Counted from the stretch's first letter, positions 38,401 to 46,210 are shown. The stretch is DNA of 64,000 nucleotides from Roseiarcus fermentans (GCF_003315135.1 NZ_QNRK01000039.1:1-64000); one strand, 5' to 3'. A program made the numbers and translations. The notes: generated by a model from the letters alone, not told the origin.

Positions 38401-38889
38401 GACGGCGCCCGGCGCTATCTCGCGCTGCGCGCCGGCGTGGCCGCGGCGGACCAGGCGCTGAAGCTCTATCGCGACCGGCATCGCGGCGCGATGATGGAGC
38501 GCGCCTCGCAGGCGTTCTGCGAGATCAGCCGCGGCGCCTATCGCGGCCTCTCGACCCAGCCGGAGGGGCAGAGCGAGACGCTGATCGCGCTCGGCGCCGA
38601 CGGCGGCTCGAAATCGGCCGGGCAACTGTCGAAGGGCGCGCGCTTCCAGCTCTATCTCGCGCTGCGGGTGGCGGGCTTCCACGAACTCGCGCGGTCGCGC
38701 CGCCCGGCCCCGTTCGTCGCCGACGACATCATGGAGACCTTCGACGACTTCCGCGCCGAGGAGGCGCTGAAGCTGTTCGCCGACATGGGGACCGTCGGGC
38801 AGGTGATCTATCTCACCCACCATGGGCGCCTCGCCGAGATCGCGCAAAAGATTTGCCCGACGGCGAGGCTGCACGAGCTGAAGGCCTGA
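35419..38889 (+). CDS. YhaN-like SMC/RecN-type AAA ATPase
   Basis: This 1156-residue protein has a Walker A at 36-44 (GLNEAGKST) and YhaN features such as DLLFGIEDRSAYG and MMFSLDDESL. Long Ala/Arg/Glu-rich coiled coils with an internal hinge-like break follow, and the end carries a signature (LSKGARFQLYLALR) and Walker B (PFVADDIMETFDD), then IYLTHHGRLAEIA. The folded ATPase head is therefore made from both ends, as in SMC and SbcC proteins. The spacing to the YhaO-like gene indicates one operon and complex. The coiled coils have very high alanine content. Confidence 0.88.
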   Translation: MRIERLDLVRYGRFSDYPIDFGARPERGPDFHVIYGLNEAGKSTVAAAILDLLFGIEDRSAYGAAKGKASVPNWHAYNSMRIGARLDLNGTAVEVARLKRDRASLVDKDNLAFDEAVLRAELGGVDREAFRMMFSLDDESLEKGGEAILESKGDLGRLLFSASAGLSEMSGRLDRLRDQAEKFYKPRGKITELAEKKRALDSLREERDRLDTAASAYADLLARRDEAKAAHDAAVRTLGARRSRAEAIRRLLAALPRLAALAEAERRLAPLAGLPTPPPGWPEALGRLQAEAIRLVARRESADTAVKGLEAELERIGDDPEAVALLPRVEGWRSLRSRWDTARDIPVRRNELTARQAVVADILRRLGREGEAAPKALLLPARTVGALEDLIAARSGVESKRASARGTLEAAKAALAEAVEAAPPAEAGSARTEMLERRLAAARRDASGARLAAAREELESAGRKVVAAMAALKPWSGHPEALAEAAVPSAAEAAGLRTREAEIRARRRAAADAFAQKSAEVLRLEAEAAAAGAGDLVGDAAASDLRAARDDAWRRHRGALSADTADAFEGAMRRDDAASAARLAHARELASLRERAVILAGVRVDRARAQADVEAAEKDETALAHEIAGLMPAAAPAGRDALGFLDAWRTKRDEALALVLHAQAAKETVRRVADDAERARKALGEGLAAAGVAHDADAGMAALIDSAEAAVAAAARAEALHAKVRERRAEVLRAESRLATAEEDDARWRRAWRDACAESWLAEGPAPPTVGAMRQTLKALEELRAGLKDCADLEHRIAAMARDRAAFADEVAAVGEALGFPPDEDASRLADAVVARATAAQDARRRRTERAEALVAARTTLDEIGAALAVNRRLEQEMTSFFGVATLPDVAAKLDDCKRREALREELANESRAIVASGVAGSFDAARAALEAADRTSLEQELADCDARAPQEEAAHAERFAALTEAERALAAVGGDDAVARIEEKRRTILEEIKDGARRYLALRAGVAAADQALKLYRDRHRGAMMERASQAFCEISRGAYRGLSTQPEGQSETLIALGADGGSKSAGQLSKGARFQLYLALRVAGFHELARSRRPAPFVADDIMETFDDFRAEEALKLFADMGTVGQVIYLTHHGRLAEIAQKICPTARLHELKA

Positions 38890-38914
38890 CGACGCAAGGA
38901 CGGCGGGACTCGAG

Positions 38915-39000
38915 GCCGTCATGGCGAGCGCAGCGACGCCATCCATAAGCGCCGCTGTGTCCGCGGCTGGATGGCTTCGCCTTCGGCTCGCAAGGACGGC
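38915..39000. repeat. Palindromic dispersed repeat copy
   Basis: The left arm GCCGTCATGGCGAGCGCAGC...CATCCA is roughly the reverse complement of the right arm TGGATGGCTTCGCCTTCGGC...GGACGGC. A partial third arm (GTCATGGCGAGCGCAGCGGC) follows at 39015. It belongs to the family seen at 19 and 63.9 kb. Confidence 0.7.
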
Positions 39001-39047
39001 GGGGCTTGACCACCGTCATGGCGAGCGCAGCGGCGAAGCGGGAGCGC

Positions 39048-39482
39048 TCACATCGCCTTTTCGACCTGGCCGCGGATCTCGCCCGGCTTGTGCTCCGCGG
39101 TGTGGATGTTGAAATACAGCATGCCGTCCGTCAGGTCCTTGGCCTGCTCGGCGGTCAGGACGGCCGAGCCCTTCATCGGGCTCGCGAGCGGCGGCTTCTG
39201 CGCAACCTCGATCGGCGCGGGCTTGCCGGCCGGCGCCGGCCCGTGGAAATGAGCTGCGATCGCCGGGCCGGTGAGGCCGGAATAGTCGACCGTCCAGGCG
39301 AGTGTCCGGGTCGCCGTGTCGTAGGTCGCCGTCAGCGTCCCGGTCCCTTTGCTGTCGGTCGGCGGGGTTTCCGCCGGACCCGAGAGGACGGCCTTGAAGG
39401 TCATCGTCTCGGCGTTCGCCGCGGCGATCGAAAGCCCGAGCGTTGCGGCCGCGAGAGCCGCCGCGATGTGAGATGCGCGCAT
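39048..39482 (-). CDS. CHRD domain secreted protein
   Basis: This 144-residue protein has a signal peptide (to about residue 24, IAAANA) and one CHRD domain: AVLSGPAETPPTDSKGTG, YSGLTGPAIAAHFHGPA, and the closing YFNIHTAEHKPGEIRGQV. CHRD domains occur in chordin and many bacterial exported proteins; no biochemical activity is established. A periplasmic location is predicted. Confidence 0.88.
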   Translation of the reverse strand: MRASHIAAALAAATLGLSIAAANAETMTFKAVLSGPAETPPTDSKGTGTLTATYDTATRTLAWTVDYSGLTGPAIAAHFHGPAPAGKPAPIEVAQKPPLASPMKGSAVLTAEQAKDLTDGMLYFNIHTAEHKPGEIRGQVEKAM

Positions 39483-39661
39483 GATAGTCTCCTTCTCGAT
39501 GCGTCCGACGGCGCATGGGACACACGCCTGACGGCGATTTTGCGGCTTCCGTGCGTCTCGCCGAGGCGCTGATCATACGAGCCGGCGATCGCCGGCGCGC
39601 GACCGTTCGATCTGCAAGAATTTTTCTGCTATATCGGCGGCTGGCCGAGCGAGGGTTTGAC

Positions 39662-39883
39662 GTGTCCGACCTGCCCGAGAACATTGATCTGCGTTGGATA
39701 GGCCTCAAGCTTCTATCGCTGGAGACAGACGTTCGCGACCTCAAGACGGACGTGCGACACCTGCGCGACGATCTGGACGTCGTGGTCATGCGCGCTATCC
39801 GCATCGACAACACGCTGACCTCTCTCCGCGACGAAATGAGGGCCCTCACGAGCCGCGTGCATGCGCTCGAACAGGGTGGCTGA
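39662..39883 (+). CDS. Small coiled-coil protein of unknown function
   Basis: The 73-residue product begins with a GTG codon 7 bases after GCGAGGG and reads SDLPENIDLRWIGLKLL, then a heptad-rich coiled coil (LETDVRDLKTDVRHLRDDL and later LRDEMRALTSRVHALEQ). This DLPENIDLxW-type start is frequent in short coiled-coil proteins of Hyphomicrobiales. A longer frame from 39515 exists but its extra residues lack this character. No function can be given. Confidence 0.6.
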   Translation: MSDLPENIDLRWIGLKLLSLETDVRDLKTDVRHLRDDLDVVVMRAIRIDNTLTSLRDEMRALTSRVHALEQGG

Positions 39884-39972
39884 GGCGGCCCGAGCCACTC
39901 GATCGGGCAGCACGATCGGAGGTGGCCCGTCATTGTCCGCGCGGCCACCTCCGCGAGCCTGCTGCTTCAGTT

Positions 39973-40239
39973 TCACCCGAACCGCTGGCGCGACCGTTCT
40001 CGCGCCTTGGCCGCCTCGGTCTCCCGGTCGCGCGGCGGCCCCGCGGCGTGGAGCGACGACACCAGCCGGCGCGTCGCCTCGGCCACCTCGTCGACCGCGC
40101 GGGCGAAGGCCGCCGCGTTGGCCTGCGAGGGCCGCGACGAGCCGCTGACCTTGCGAACGAACTGCAGCGCCGCCGCCCGGATCTCCTCCTCGGTCGCGGG
40201 CGGCTCGAAGTTGAACAGCGGGCGAATCGATCGGCACAT
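39973..40239 (-). CDS. DUF2277 domain protein
   Basis: The 88-residue protein opens with MCRSIRPLFNFEPPATEEEI, the hallmark of DUF2277, and continues RAAALQFVRKVSGSSRPSQ and a helical AFARAVDEVAEATRRL stretch. The conserved Cys-Arg start could bind a metal or nucleotide, which is only a guess. It is cotranscribed with the SIMPL-domain gene upstream (29 bases apart). Confidence 0.88.
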   Translation of the reverse strand: MCRSIRPLFNFEPPATEEEIRAAALQFVRKVSGSSRPSQANAAAFARAVDEVAEATRRLVSSLHAAGPPRDRETEAAKARERSRQRFG

Positions 40240-40268
40240 CTGGCGGTCTCCGGGCGATGCAAGGACGG

Positions 40269-40991
40269 CTAGTCGGTCAGCTCGAAGCGCGCCGTCACCG
40301 CCGCGGTGAGCCTGTCCCGCCCGGCCTCGATCGGAGTCGAAACGGCCTTGGCGGCGGCGTACATGCGCGGCTGGAACGGGCTCGGCTGTCCGCCGGCGCC
40401 TTCGCTGAGCTGCATCAGCCGGCCGACCTTCGCGCCGCCGGCGGCGGCGTAGATCTCGGCCTTGCGGCGCGCGTCGGCGACCGCCAGCGGCCGCGCCTTG
40501 TCCAGCAGCGCGCTCGCGTCGTTTTCGCCGAAGACGACGCCGTTCAGGGCGTTGGCTCCGCCGGCGACGGCCTTGTCGAGCAGGGGACCGAGGCGCGCCA
40601 GGTCGCGGACCGTCACCGTCACCATGTTTCCGACGCTGTAGCCGACGATCGCGGGCGGCGCGACGGCGCCCGGCGGCGGATTGGCGAAATTGGGCGAGAC
40701 CGACAGGCTCGACGTTTGAATGTCGGCCGCAGCCACGCCCTCGCCCTTGAGCGCCGCGATCAGATCCGTGGTCGCCCGAGCGTTGGCGGCCATGGCCTGG
40801 CCCGCGTCCTTGCCCGTCGTGGTGACGCCGAGCGTGACCAGGGCGAAGTCGGGCGTCGCTTCGACGCTCGCTTCGCCCGTCACCTCGATCGAGCGGCTCG
40901 GGCCGACGGCGGCCTGAGACTGGGCGGCGGCGGTCGCCGCGCCCGCGGCGATCAGGGCCGCGGCCCCGGCGAGAAGGGTCAGACATCTCAT
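40269..40991 (-). CDS. SIMPL (DUF541) domain periplasmic protein
   Basis: The 240-residue precursor has a signal peptide (MRCLTLLAGAAALIAAGAAT) and a SIMPL domain: SRSIEVTGEASVEATPDFAL at the start, TTDLIAALKGEGVAAADIQT, and ARPLAVADARRKAEIYAAA with a C-terminal ERFELTD-like strand. Members bind to envelope stress factors or aid resistance to reactive species in various bacteria; the role here is unknown. GAGGAGCC is a good ribosome site before the ATG at 40991. Confidence 0.88.
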   Translation of the reverse strand: MRCLTLLAGAAALIAAGAATAAAQSQAAVGPSRSIEVTGEASVEATPDFALVTLGVTTTGKDAGQAMAANARATTDLIAALKGEGVAAADIQTSSLSVSPNFANPPPGAVAPPAIVGYSVGNMVTVTVRDLARLGPLLDKAVAGGANALNGVVFGENDASALLDKARPLAVADARRKAEIYAAAGGAKVGRLMQLSEGAGGQPSPFQPRMYAAAKAVSTPIEAGRDRLTAAVTARFELTD

Positions 40992-41032
40992 GATGGCTCC
41001 TCGATGATCCGCCGGGGGACGGCGCGCCGCCT

Positions 41033-41512
41033 TCAATCCGCGGCCTCGTCGGTCCTCTGCCGGTAGCGGAAGTCGCAATGGCTCGCCCCGCCCATGATCG
41101 TCTGCGTCCGTGTCAATTCGATGCGCGGATCGAAACCCTCGCAGAACGCGCCATCGCGGTCGCACGACAGGACGTCGCCGAGGCTGCCGAGCCCCATGGC
41201 GCGATAGGTCTCGGCGTAGCGGCAGCGCGTGACGTTGAAATCGAAGCGCCCCGGCTCGTCGCGCAGCACCTCGACCTCGAGCGCGTCGTCCTTGGTCCAG
41301 AGCGGGAACACCGCCTTGAAGGCGTCGAGATCGGCGCCGCCCGGACTCTGCGCCGCCATCGCGGCGCCGGCCGAAACCGCGGCGCGGCGGATCGCCTTGC
41401 GCAGGATTGTTCGCGCCTGCTCCTCGCCGACGGCCTCGCGCAGCTCGTCGTAGATGGGCGCGATGATGTCCGCTTCGATCCTGCGCCGGGCGAGGATGCC
41501 GAGTTCGGTCAT
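41033..41512 (-). CDS. L-2-amino-thiazoline-4-carboxylate hydrolase-like protein
   Basis: This 159-residue protein resembles the ATC hydrolase family: an N-terminal helix set with LREAVGEEQARTILRKAIRRAA, then FDFNVTRCRYAETYRAMG, LSCDRDGAFCEGFDPRIEL and a final GASHCDFRYR. Conserved cysteines (CRYAE, SCDRDGAFC, HCDFR) look like metal ligands. In pseudomonads the enzyme opens a thiazoline ring in cysteine synthesis; many family members elsewhere have other or unknown substrates. Confidence 0.8.
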   Translation of the reverse strand: MTELGILARRRIEADIIAPIYDELREAVGEEQARTILRKAIRRAAVSAGAAMAAQSPGGADLDAFKAVFPLWTKDDALEVEVLRDEPGRFDFNVTRCRYAETYRAMGLGSLGDVLSCDRDGAFCEGFDPRIELTRTQTIMGGASHCDFRYRQRTDEAAD

Positions 41513-41750
41513 GGGGCGAGCGCCTCTCGTAGGCAGGCGGCGCGCGCCGCCGGCTGTGCGGAAAAAGTTGCCTGTCGATCAGACAGGCGGCGAAAAGGGG
41601 GCATGGCGCCCGAAGCGGATAAGCCTCTCAACCTGCATCCCTGCGGCCGAACGGCGGTCGCCATTTCCCGAGCTGCTGAGATTGACCGATCGTCGCCCGA
41701 ATCCACGCCGACCCGCGCCAAAACGAACTGGGCTCACCGCTGCGTTGCCG

Positions 41751-42275
41751 TCAGTCGCCGCCAAATTGGTCGGCAATGTCTTGGTGACCGGGTTCAATGA
41801 CCTTCCACGGGCCAATACCCTTGGGCGTGATGAACCAGTCAATCAGGACGGCCGGGACCGTTCCCTCGTTGGCGCCGGACATGGCCATGCCGGGCGGCAT
41901 ATAGTAACAGCTCCCCGCAGATTTGGTGACAGGGGCTGAATCTTGCATGTACAGCGTCATCGCACCTTCCAATACGCAGGTCGATCCGCCGTAGGGGTGG
42001 GTGTGGATCGGGGCCCGCGTTCCGGCAGGACGGACTCCCTTGATGATCAGCTCCTCCTCTCCTTGTGCGGTAACCGCTCTTAGCATCACATTTTGCTCGG
42101 TTAATCGGGTTACCTGGCCGGGAGGCACGCTGTCATTGATGGTGCTGGCTGAGGCTGGGCCTTCCTTGGCTGCTGACGAGGACATGGACGATTCGCCATA
42201 GGCGCTCGCGGCCATCATGGCGCCGACGAGGACCACGGGTACGGCGATGTTTCGAACGACTCCGAATCCGATCAT
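41751..42275 (-). CDS. Exported cupin-domain protein
   Basis: This 174-residue protein has an N-terminal hydrophobic signal (VRNIAVPVVLVGAMMAASAYG) and a single cupin barrel: APIHTHPYGGSTCVLEGAM carries the metal-type HxH and E, and GSCYYMPPGMAMSG is the second motif. Base composition is somewhat less GC-biased than neighbours. A periplasmic metal- or ligand-binding role is possible; no substrate can be named. Confidence 0.78.
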   Translation of the reverse strand: MIGFGVVRNIAVPVVLVGAMMAASAYGESSMSSSAAKEGPASASTINDSVPPGQVTRLTEQNVMLRAVTAQGEEELIIKGVRPAGTRAPIHTHPYGGSTCVLEGAMTLYMQDSAPVTKSAGSCYYMPPGMAMSGANEGTVPAVLIDWFITPKGIGPWKVIEPGHQDIADQFGGD

Positions 42276-42512
42276 CTTTGCACCACCAAACGCTCAGCGC
42301 GTCCCAAGGCCCTGACCACCGGGCGTCGGGTGGACGATAACGTCGCTTCAAGCGTCGGGCAATATCGCGGTCCCTCGGCGGCCGTCCGCGCAGGCGTCAT
42401 ACGGCGGTCACGCGGCGCGGGCCTTGTCGCGAGCGCCGCGCAGCGGTAACGCTCGATCACGGAAGCGGGCGGACGTTGCGCGGCTCGCGGCAGGCAGGTT
42501 GGGGAGAGGCTC

Positions 42513-43733
42513 GTGGCGGCGCTCGTTCGTTGGTTGATGATCGTCGCGCTCGCCTCTTTCGCCATGGCGAACGCGGTTTCGGCGCAAACCGGCGGCGGCG
42601 CCAAGGTCGCAGTTCCCTCCGGCGTGAGCTATGAGCGGATCGACCATTGGGACGCAGCCAGGCTCAATTCCATCCTGAGCGACGACGCGCCGGCGTTCTT
42701 CGGCGTCCACGTGGCCTCTGCGCCGGCGCAGAACGGCGTGACGCTGTACCGGGTCACGTACCCGTCCGTCATCCCCGAGCGCGGAAACCGGCCGACCGTC
42801 GCGACCGGCCTCCTGGCCGTTCCCGACACGGGCGGGACAGTCTTTCCGACGCTCTCCTACCAGCACGGCACGGTCTACGGAAAGGACGAGGTCCCCTCGT
42901 TTCCGGACAAGTCCGCGGAGACCCGGCTCGCGCTCGCCGTGTTCGGCGGGCAGGGCTACATCGTGATCGGCGCGGACTATTTCGGCATGGGGCCGTCGAG
43001 CGAACCGGAAGGCTACGTGGTCAAGGCGAGTCAGAGCCAGGCGCCGTTCGACATGCTGTTGGCGAGCCGGGCCGTGCTCGACCATCTGGGCGTGTCGAGC
43101 GCAAAGCTGTTTCTCGGCGGCTGGTCGCAGGGCGGGTTCGTGACCATGGCGCTCCTGGAGAAGCTCGAGGCGTCGGGCGTCCCGGTCGCGGCGGCGGCGA
43201 CCGCTTCGGCGCCGGTCGACGGCTTTGCGCTGATCAGCGGCGCGCTCGACTTTCCGCGCAAGACCGACGCGCCGTGGCTCACCACCATCGTCATCCTCTC
43301 GGCCTTCTCGTTCGAGAATTACTACGGCGTTCCCGGGCTGGCGCATTCGATCATCAACGACGCGGCGTATGAAGCGTCCCGCAAGCTCTACGAGCGGGAG
43401 GCGGTCGCCGTCGCCGACATCCCGACCGACCTGCGCAAGCTGGTGCGGCCGGACTATTTCGATCCGCAGTTCTTCGCGGCCTCCGCCTACGGGCGGTTGC
43501 TGGCCGAGAAGACCCACGCCTATCGCTGGGTGGTGAGGACCCCGGTGCGCAACTACTACGGCGAGGCGGACGAAGCGATCCCGACCGATCTCGGACGCCT
43601 CGCGATGACGTACCAGCACGCGATCGGCGCCGGAAACACGGCTGTCGAGGCGATCTCGACCGGCCAAACCAGCCATCGCGGCACCTACGCGACCGCGGCG
43701 CCGCTGTGGAAGGCGTGGTTCGACGGGCGGTAG
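42513..43733 (+). CDS. Secreted alpha/beta-hydrolase (lipase/esterase-like)
   Basis: The 406-residue protein has a signal peptide (VRWLMIVALASFAMANAVSA) and an alpha/beta-hydrolase fold of the secretory-lipase type. The strand LSYQHGTVYGKDEVPS, the VIGADYFGMGPS segment and the nucleophile elbow GGWSQGG (Ser 205) are visible; a late His in GQTSHRGTYA is the probable catalytic histidine. Translation starts at GTG. Its last 59 residues have a diverged copy at 44534. The natural ester is unknown. Confidence 0.82.
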   Translation: MAALVRWLMIVALASFAMANAVSAQTGGGAKVAVPSGVSYERIDHWDAARLNSILSDDAPAFFGVHVASAPAQNGVTLYRVTYPSVIPERGNRPTVATGLLAVPDTGGTVFPTLSYQHGTVYGKDEVPSFPDKSAETRLALAVFGGQGYIVIGADYFGMGPSSEPEGYVVKASQSQAPFDMLLASRAVLDHLGVSSAKLFLGGWSQGGFVTMALLEKLEASGVPVAAAATASAPVDGFALISGALDFPRKTDAPWLTTIVILSAFSFENYYGVPGLAHSIINDAAYEASRKLYEREAVAVADIPTDLRKLVRPDYFDPQFFAASAYGRLLAEKTHAYRWVVRTPVRNYYGEADEAIPTDLGRLAMTYQHAIGAGNTAVEAISTGQTSHRGTYATAAPLWKAWFDGR

Positions 43734-43754
43734 CGCCCGGCGGATCCGGCCGGC

Positions 43755-44537
43755 ATGTGGTTAACTCCGTTCTTGCGTCAGCCGGACGTCCTGGTGATGG
43801 CGACGTTCGTCCTCGTCGTCGCAGGCTGTGCCGCGGCCGCGCCGCACATCGGCGGCGCGCTCCTTCGCCTGCCGCGCAGCGCGGAGCGCGACGCGTCGGC
43901 GTTCGAAGGCTACAAGATCGTCTTTTCGACCTTCGGCGTCATGCTCGCGTTCCTGCTGGCGCAGGCGGCGATGGCGCATCGCGAGGTCCAGTCGAACATC
44001 GTGAAGGAGGCGGCGGCCCTCTCGGAGGCCGACCGCGCCCTGCTGCGGTTGGGGACGCCGGATTTCGCCGCCGTCCGGCCGGGACTCGCCAGCTATGGCG
44101 CGCTGATCGTCGACGACGAATGGCGCGCGCAGTCGATCGGCGGCCGCAGCGCCGCCGCAACTGCGGCGTTCGCCGGCGTTTCCGACAGGGTTCGCGCGCT
44201 CGGCCCCGACGACACGCGCCGGCAGGCGCTCTACAACGCGTTGCTGCGTAGCCTGGACGAACTGGAAGGCCTGCGCGAGGCGCGGCTCGCGGCGAGCGCC
44301 GGGGCTCTGCCAACGTCGCTCTGGACGGCCGTCATCGGGTTGATGATTATCGCCTTCGCGGTGGCGGCGTTCGCCGACCGCAGCTTCAACCGTTCCGTCT
44401 CCCTGGCCGCCATCGCCGCGGCCATCGGACTGCTGCTGTCGCTGGTCGTCATCGTCGACCTGCCGTTCATCGGCGAGCACAGCGTCAGCGTGGCCCCGAT
44501 TCAGAGAGCGCTGGAGGTCAACGCCGCCCGGAAATGA
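43755..44537 (+). CDS. DUF4239 (bestrophin-like) membrane protein
   Basis: This 260-residue protein has an N-terminal transmembrane helix, a second helix around VFSTFGVMLAFLLAQAA, a soluble helical middle (VQSNIVKEAAALSEADRALLRL) and two closely spaced helices near the C-terminus (LWTAVIGLMIIAFAVAAFA, AAIGLLLSLVVIVDLP). This is the DUF4239 layout, annotated as bestrophin-like. Ion-channel function is unproven. It starts 21 bases after the hydrolase stop and its stop overlaps the hydrolase-tail copy by four bases. Confidence 0.8.
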   Translation: MWLTPFLRQPDVLVMATFVLVVAGCAAAAPHIGGALLRLPRSAERDASAFEGYKIVFSTFGVMLAFLLAQAAMAHREVQSNIVKEAAALSEADRALLRLGTPDFAAVRPGLASYGALIVDDEWRAQSIGGRSAAATAAFAGVSDRVRALGPDDTRRQALYNALLRSLDELEGLREARLAASAGALPTSLWTAVIGLMIIAFAVAAFADRSFNRSVSLAAIAAAIGLLLSLVVIVDLPFIGEHSVSVAPIQRALEVNAARK

Positions 44538-44746
44538 GCGGGCCGCGCGGCCACTATTATGGAGAGGCGGACGAAGCGATTCCGACGGGACTCGGCCGCT
44601 TCGCGGTGACCTTCCAGCACGCGATCGGTGGCGGAGACACGGTTGTCGAGGCGATCTCGACCGGCCAAACCAGCGACCGCGGCGCCGACGCGACCGCCGC
44701 GCCGCTGTGGACGGCGTGGTTCGACGGATTTGCGGCGCAGAAATAG
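44534..44746 (+). pseudogene. Duplicated C-terminal fragment of the alpha/beta-hydrolase
   Basis: This 70-codon frame matches the end of the hydrolase at 42513: residues 7-65 align with its residues 347-405 without gaps, identical at 47 of 59 positions (YYGEADEAIPT, VEAISTGQTS, TAAPLW.AWFDG). It lacks the nucleophile and fold, and the supposed catalytic histidine (QTSHRG) is Asp here (QTSDRG). It is a leftover of a duplication whose other part was lost. The frame is open with an ATGA overlap at DUF4239, so it may still be translated. Confidence 0.85.
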
Positions 44747-44900
44747 CGGTCAGCGCGTCGGCCAGCGCGAAGCCTTCCTTTCGCGCGATGTCGGCGAGGC
44801 GCCTGTCGAACGTCACGACTTCCAGGGAGGGCGGCCGGCGCTCGCCAGCGACAAAGGCGGCGACGAGTTGGAGCGCGTCCGCCGCCCGCTGGGCGTCGGA
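44747..44900 (-). pseudogene. C-terminal half of a VapC (PIN-domain) toxin
   Basis: The minus strand reads SDAQRAADALQLVAAFVAGE, then a PSLEVVTFDRRLADIARKEGF stretch, which is the C-terminal half of a PIN-domain VapC ribonuclease, including two of the acidic active-site residues (AADAL and VTFD). A stop codon lies directly before the serine codon, at 44901-44903, and no start is available. The fragment runs into the hydrolase-tail copy at its end. The missing N-terminal half lies at 45972-46210. Confidence 0.75.
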
Positions 44901-45971
44901 TCAGTGACTTGGCACCTTGATTTGGTCGCTCGGGTGATACACGAGGTGATACCCTGTCCGTCGTCTTCTATGCTAGCGTCATATTCTAAGTGAGCAGAAG
45001 TATATCCAAGTCCGGAGCGGCGTCTATTTTTCACGGGACCGACCGTGAGAGTATTAATGGACGGATGGTAGGGCTAGAGGAGCGAAGACCAAACTCGGAT
45101 CTCGGTGCCGCTGGTTCAAATGGCAGCACGAGGAGTGAGGTCTGCTTCATTTCTAAAGCTTCCACCATCTTTCAATCTCGCCTATCTGACTTGTTGTAAT
45201 TAGTATTCGCATTGGCAGTGGGCCTGCAGTTAGGGTCATCTCTGGGTTAACCCCAAGTCTAGGTTGACCAAGTACTTTTCGGCCAATATCAGACCGTCTC
45301 AATCGTTGAAGCGTCCTACCAATCAGTGATATCCTTATATTATAAAATAACCCGCGCATTCCTGAACGGCTATATTGAAAATAAGCCGAATCAAAACTGC
45401 TGTATGCAGGATGCCTCACTAGTAGACGTAATACGTCGCGAGGCGTGTACGGACCGATACCGGCATTTTCTTCTTCAAGTCGACTTAGCCTCTCATTTAT
45501 CTCGCCAATCATCGCCCGCCAGCTGGCTATCAATTCTCGGTGGTGCCGGCGTGATTCTTTCTTCTGTTCAATACCCCACTGAACCCAAGGAGCCACAAAG
45601 GTACTCACTCCCCCGCCAACAGCGCCGCTTGTGAAGGCAACTAGTGTCTGCGGGACCGCACCCCACCATTCCAATAAAAGCTGAAAAATGTTCACTTCGA
45701 AAACACAACACGCTGTTCGCGTGCCCTCGACAGAGTTTGCTCCGGTCAGTCTCAAGATACGCTGACGGGCAGAATGGAGCCACGATTTTCGGTCGCAGAA
45801 ATGCGAGGCGCGTTTGGTCAGGGAGCTTGAAACAAATCTCAAGTTCGTCTGCCCCGGTGACGACTGGCAGTCCGCAGGCCGGACTGGCTCGCTCGATCCA
45901 CGGCGACCTGCTCAACCTCGTTCACGCACTGTCGGAGCACGATGCGTCCCGGCGCGTCCCCTAGCCTGCAA
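44901..45971. other. AT-rich insert separating the vapC halves
   Basis: About 1.07 kb is visibly less GC-rich than its surroundings and interrupts the vapC reading. It contains one probable gene on the minus strand and no recognisable transposase or integrase. Its exact ends are uncertain; the left edge is at or near 44901. A near repeat GGTGATAC occurs twice close to the left edge (about 44932 and 44947). Confidence 0.5.
45153..45695 (-). CDS. Hypothetical membrane-anchored protein on the AT-rich insert
   Basis: From a GTG at 45695 the frame gives 180 residues: one membrane segment (VPQTLVAFTSGAVGGGVSTFVAPWV), then a charged helical region (EQKKESRRHHRELIASWR, INERLSRLEEENAG) and a soluble part. 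An alternative longer start at 45842 adds residues without homologous look. I do not recognise the family. Membrane anchor plus charged cytosolic helix is reminiscent of small accessory proteins on mobile DNA. The AT-rich composition suggests recent acquisition. Confidence 0.45.
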   Translation of the reverse strand: MNIFQLLLEWWGAVPQTLVAFTSGAVGGGVSTFVAPWVQWGIEQKKESRRHHRELIASWRAMIGEINERLSRLEEENAGIGPYTPRDVLRLLVRHPAYSSFDSAYFQYSRSGMRGLFYNIRISLIGRTLQRLRRSDIGRKVLGQPRLGVNPEMTLTAGPLPMRILITTSQIGEIERWWKL

Positions 45972-46210
45972 TCAGCACAGCCGGTCCGGTGTGCCAGATG
46001 GTATTGACCGTCCTCGGCACGGTGGCTGAGATGGAGCTTGGCTCAATGCCAGCGTGCCGGAATCGACGCCACGCTTAGCGCCAAAGCGCACAGACCTCTT
46101 GGGGTGACCCCGCAACCACCGGGGTCGCGCGCAAGGAGGGCGGTCACGAGTTCCGTTCCAGCCTCCTCGACGAGCAGCGGAACGATCGCCGACGCGTCCC
46201 AGAACTTCAT
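45972..46210 (-). pseudogene. N-terminal half of a VapC (PIN-domain) toxin, frameshifted
   Basis: From the ATG at 46210 the frame reads MKFWDASAIVPLLVEEAG, the canonical VapC start with the first catalytic aspartate (Asp 5), and continues to a premature stop at 46043. Sequence resembling the next part of VapC (GVDSGTLALSQA) is in another frame down to about 45972, so at least one frameshift lies inside. The start overlaps the antitoxin stop by four bases, the normal toxin-antitoxin coupling. Together with the fragment at 44747 the halves total about 133 codons, the usual VapC length. Confidence 0.72.

Noticed and set aside
45105-45140. GGTTCAAAT string resembling a tRNA T-loop
   Set aside because: The flanking bases give only a 4-bp stem with a 10-base loop and no acceptor stem or anticodon arm could be built.
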